A stretch of DNA of 64,000 nucleotides from Hofstenia miamia (Eukaryota > Xenacoelomorpha > Acoela). Position numbers and translations under genes: made by a program. Below are positions 60,614 to 64,000 of the stretch, one piece after another. Where the stretch lies: the NCBI GenBank assembly GCA_004352715.1, contig SCFE01000098.1, positions 836,156 through 900,155 on the forward strand. Direction: 5' to 3'. The notes under the pieces are model-generated. The model ran no database searches. It saw only the letters and a list, made by a program, of their open reading frames with translations, and had not been told where the DNA came from. Positions within the stretch are counted from its first letter, which is position 1. Each line of letters begins with the position of its first letter.

Positions 60614-60790
60614 ATGCCGAACAATTGCTGTATATTTAATTGCGGGTCGAACTATAGAAATTCTCCATATGTTCCTGCATTCAGGTTCCCCAAAGACGTG
60701 AATGAAAAAATGTTTGCTTATCTAGAACTCCTCAAAAAACTCGGTGTTACCAAAAACACTTATTTGTCGTACTCCACGGTCTTCCGTTAA
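60614..60790 (+). pseudogene. THAP zinc-finger fragment or first exon
   Basis: Starts MPNNCCIFNCGSNYRNSP and continues with AFRFPKD, matching the THAP C2CH finger (Met-Pro start, close Cys pair, then the FPKD block about 25 residues in). I chose the ATG at 60614 because THAP domains begin Met-Pro at the protein N-terminus; the codons upstream in this frame are not ATG. The usual Trp after FPKD and the later Cys/His ligands are not seen. The reading leaves the family after LLKKLG, where a GT (60744-60745) could be a donor, so this may be exon 1 of a spliced gene or a decayed THAP transposase end. It is divergent from the broken GTPase gene, 303 bp away. Confidence 0.5.
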
Positions 60791-61132
60791 CATTTTATTG
60801 ACATATTATTATCTATGTAAATATATAGAACATTTAAAAATGTGGAAATACAGTACTGGAAATATGTATTCGACTACCTTGCTATTTTGAATAAATGATG
60901 AAAATTCATTTGATAGAGTGTGCTTAAGATTATATCTAAGTGTTACTTTGATTGAGAAAGGAAAATTTGTATGTCTAATACCATTAGATATGTAGGAGAA
61001 CATTTGGCAATATATTTTTAATCAAAATTAGAAAATTTAAATAAATGAGAAAATTCGAAAAAATTAAATTCAAAATAAGATATATAAATGAATAATTGAT
61101 GCAATATAAACACTTAGCAACAAAATTCTCTC

Positions 61133-62060
61133 TTAATATTTTGTAGAGTGTCTCATTGAGCGAATAACAGCTTCTAGGCGATTAGGATTTAAGCGAAGAG
61201 TCTTCAGTGTAAAGAGTATGCTGTCCAATTGATATTTGGCCTCTTTCCACATATTTTTGATAATTTTAAGGTCTGGACATTGGCCAAGCCAGTCAGCAAG
61301 GACAGCAACCCCATTATTGTGGAAGAAGTTTTTCATTTGTTTTGAGGTATGACTTGGAGCACTATCTTGCTGATATATTGAATCACTTGTAAGGAGTGGC
61401 AAAGTTCCTTTTCTAGAATCCGAGCATATTAAGAGATTCGGAGAGTACGAGTGATATGAACAGTCTTGCAAAAGCCACACTTCCGTATTGCACCCCATGC
61501 CATTATACAGTTCCCACAATACTTCATGGACCCCGAGTAACTTGAGGCAAGAATCTGAACTTCTGCCCAGTTGGGCTCTACCAACATTCTTTTTGATGTG
61601 TATATCTCAAATCTTGACTGATCTGAAATTATAACACGAGACCAATGTTCAGATGAATTGTCTCGCATTAAATTTGCCCACCTCAGCCGGCGTAATCTTT
61701 GCTTTGAGGTTAAGAATGGCTTTCTGGGTGCCACGAAAGTCCCAATTGACTACTTTTCAGGATGTTTCGCACAGTGCTTGCTGTCACGAGGTGACCATCA
61801 GCGCATTCCTTGCGAAGTTCCTCTAAAGTCTTCTTGGGATTTCGCTTTTAAATGCACACTAGAGCTGATTGGGAGGTTTTGGAGGTCTTTTTTGGTCTTC
61901 CGGACTTTGGTTTGGGAGCAATCATGTTTTCAAAATTGAGACATCTGATGATATCCCGACAGTACTTCGAGGTCGTTCTACAAGTCGTTCTACATTTTCA
62001 ATATAGACTGAAAAAAGCTCAATCAATGAATTTTTTTACAGATTCTCTGATTCGGTTTGA
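61133..62060 (-). pseudogene. Tc1-like transposase, frameshifted, catalytic Glu lost
   Basis: The minus strand carries the Tc1 order. The helix-turn-helix part is SGRPKKTSKTSQSALVCI, stop, KRNPKKTLEELRKECADGHL and VTASTVRNILKSS (61960-61770). Next come KPFLTSKQRLRRLRWANLM and HWSRVIISDQSRFEIY (first Asp kept) and IMAWGAI. After a frameshift follow SIYQQDSAPSHTSKQMKNFF (second Asp kept) and QCPDLKIIKNMWKEAKYQL, where the catalytic Glu of PDLNPIENLW is Lys. Terminal repeats were not identified. Confidence 0.85.
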
Positions 62061-62220
62061 AGTGGCCGAATAAATTTTTCCAAGAAAACATTAGCTAACT
62101 AAAACTATTGTAGCAAATATTCGGTGCGGGATAGGGAATCCACATTATCATCTTGTTTAAATATGTAAAAGTTTATGCCACGTTAACAAATTTGGAATTA
62201 TTACAATTTGCAAGCAGGCC

Positions 62221-62793
62221 CAGAGATGGAAGCCATTATTACATTTCATCGTTCACTTTGAGATGTGCCTCTGGTTATGCCGGTTAGCTAATTTTGAGAG
62301 TTTCGCAAATCTCAAGCTGCGAAAGCACGTGATAACTACACTATAATTACATTTAGTAAAATACGATTGTAAATACACTGAAATTTACAAAGACAGTTAA
62401 CTTAATTCATTGCACAGTTGTGCGACGTGATTATTTTGATTACTGAAATCTATTACGGAATAATTATTTACATAGGATTACCAATATTCAAGCAAAAAAC
62501 CTTAATAAAATTTACAACATTAACAGCATTGGGTGATTTTATTGTCTCGATTTTTTGGTTTGTGCTGTTAAATGAACTATGAAATGTTTAGGATTGATCC
62601 AATAATGCACAATGTAAATCAAAAATACGAACCGAAACAGCAATGCTGATGACAACCGGATAAAAAGAAAATTAAACCTATGAATACGGTGAAACCAAGT
62701 AAAACGATTAAAACCGGTACTTTATATGGAAGACCGCTCAGAGCCGGTACCCACATGAATGTAACTTGGGTACTGGTACCGCTTCCATCTCTG
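62221..62793. mobile_element. non-autonomous hAT MITE, 573 bp, perfect target duplication
   Basis: Inverted ends CAGAGATGGAAGC (left) and GCTTCCATCTCTG (right). Both sides carry an identical 8-bp duplication AGCAGGCC (62213-62220 and 62794-62801). No transposase inside. An 8-bp duplication plus CAG ends places it in hAT. The clean duplication suggests a fairly recent insertion. Confidence 0.88.
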
Positions 62794-63259
62794 AGCAGGC
62801 CCGTGGTTAGCAATTGCAAGTAAGGGGGCATGCCGCGCAGCAATAAATAAATTCAACATATTTTTCTTATGTGAAATATTTTCTAAATTGTCAAATTATT
62901 TTTTGACAGAGTGGTATTAGTACGGAACACCTTATTTTAATATGCAGTTAGTCCTTCATAAATGTGCAGTTGTAAATCCATAAATATGCAGTTGTATAAT
63001 TGAACCATATTCTCTTTCCTGAGTATGTAAAAAGGCCATGAACATTTTTAACAGCTCTGTAGTTCTGATATCGGTCATACATACAGCAGAGGATAATAGG
63101 GGAATGCAGCGCAGTGCAGTTTCAGTCTGTTTTTGGTCAGTACTTGTAGTACTGTTTATTATATACCTATTTTAAAATCAATTGTGACGCCGGAGATCTA
63201 TTTTATACTTTAAACTTTTCCCGCACAATATTTTAAACAGAAATTTTAAAAATATGGGT

Positions 63260-64000
63260 AAATTCAATTTTAAATTCGAGCAAAATAGAAACTTTTCATC
63301 TCAACAACCTGATATACGAAGGGAACAGTTTCATTTCAACTTAATTTCCTATCATAATCTTAGAAATGTAGTAAATAAACTAGATATTAATCAATCTTGT
63401 GGATCCAGCAACCTACCGTATTAGATAATTAAAAAATATTTCTATATTTTTGGTGAATACCTACTTGTAGCATTTAACCAAAGTATTATAAATAATGACT
63501 TTTCTGCGCTGTTAAAGCAATCTGATATTTAACCGTTATATAAAAAAGGAGAACCACTAGATCCCATGAACTATCGACTGATTAGCATAACACACCCTTT
63601 CTCAAAAATATTTGAAAAACTTCTAACTGCACAAATGTACAAGTTTATTAAGGACAATAAAATTTTATCAAATAATAAATTTGGAATTCGACCTAAATTC
63701 AGTACATCTGACGCAATTTTATCAATTACAGAAAAGATTAAAATAAAATCTAATCAAAATTTGTTCACAGCGGTGGCCTTACTTGATTTAAGTAAAGCAT
63801 TTAACTCAATGAATTTCGATATTGTAAAACAAAAATTAAGGCGAGAAGGTTTTAGTTTCAATGCAGTAAATTTTATTATGAGTTTCTTATGCAATCGCAA
63901 ACAACGAGTTAAAATCGACCATATTTTTTCAGAGTATACTACTACAAATCTTGGTGTACCCCAAGGAACTGTATTAGGACCCATTCTATTTGCATTATAG
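63260..64000 (+). mobile_element. LINE reverse transcriptase, runs off the right edge
   Basis: One frame from about 63320, with two stops (63419-63421, 63530-63532), then open from 63566. It reads LYKKGEPLDPMNYRLISITH, FSKIFEKLLTAQMYKFI, LLDLSKAFNSMNFDIVKQKL, NFIMSFLCNRKQRVKIDHIF and LGVPQGTVLGPILFAL, ending in TAG at the window edge. These are the N-terminal RT blocks of a CR1/Jockey-type LINE; the first catalytic Asp (LLDL) is present. The YADD block would lie outside. Confidence 0.85.

Overview
The window looks like invertebrate animal nuclear DNA. It is AT-rich, has spliced genes with GT/AG introns from about 40 bp to over 13 kb, and is crowded with decayed LINEs, hAT, Tc1-like and piggyBac elements. 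The recognisable host genes (CCDC40, TEX2 and the RNA polymerase subunit RPB12/POLR2K) are metazoan. Very low GC together with micro-introns would fit a tunicate or another AT-rich marine invertebrate, but I cannot fix the taxon from sequence alone. Seven N-runs mark an unfinished assembly.

Left part (about 6.3-29.2 kb, minus strand): six exons join in phase into the N-terminal half of a TEX2-like lipid-transfer protein (proline/serine-rich tail, then the start of a PH-like domain). Its 5.8 kb intron between 15.07 and 9.14 kb holds a hAT transposon (9795-14667) with 8-bp target duplications. A second hAT element with its own perfect 8-bp duplication sits inside the first one's BED zinc finger, and a third insert with palindromic ends may be present. 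The 13.5 kb intron (15.2-28.7 kb) holds a LINE with endonuclease and RT parts (18.06-19.76 kb), a LINE tail and a CAGTGGCG-ended repeat.

Middle (31.6-43.0 kb): a 1000-N gap, two LINE 3' ends each containing a near-perfect ~250 bp duplication, a repeat with nine copies of a GCGCCATTATAAT-like motif in inverted arms, the intact one-exon POLR2K gene, a piggyBac pseudogene, a LINE tail, a foldback element and a MITE that ends just upstream of CCDC40.

Right part (43.2-64 kb): the complete CCDC40 gene on the plus strand (17 coding exons, 921 codons by my splicing), which encodes a ciliary axoneme coiled-coil ruler protein. After it come an unrecognised small minus-strand ORF, LINE fragments in opposite orientations, an atlastin/GBP-family GTPase gene broken by one stop and one frameshift, a THAP zinc-finger fragment, a dead Tc1-like transposase, a 573 bp hAT MITE with a perfect target duplication, and a LINE reverse transcriptase that runs off the right edge.

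The host genes do not form a pathway: CCDC40 builds motile cilia, TEX2 acts at membrane contact sites and POLR2K is a core transcription subunit. The main story is layered transposon insertion into introns and intergenic DNA. I saw no convincing prokaryotic-style system, CRISPR array or infectious virus.
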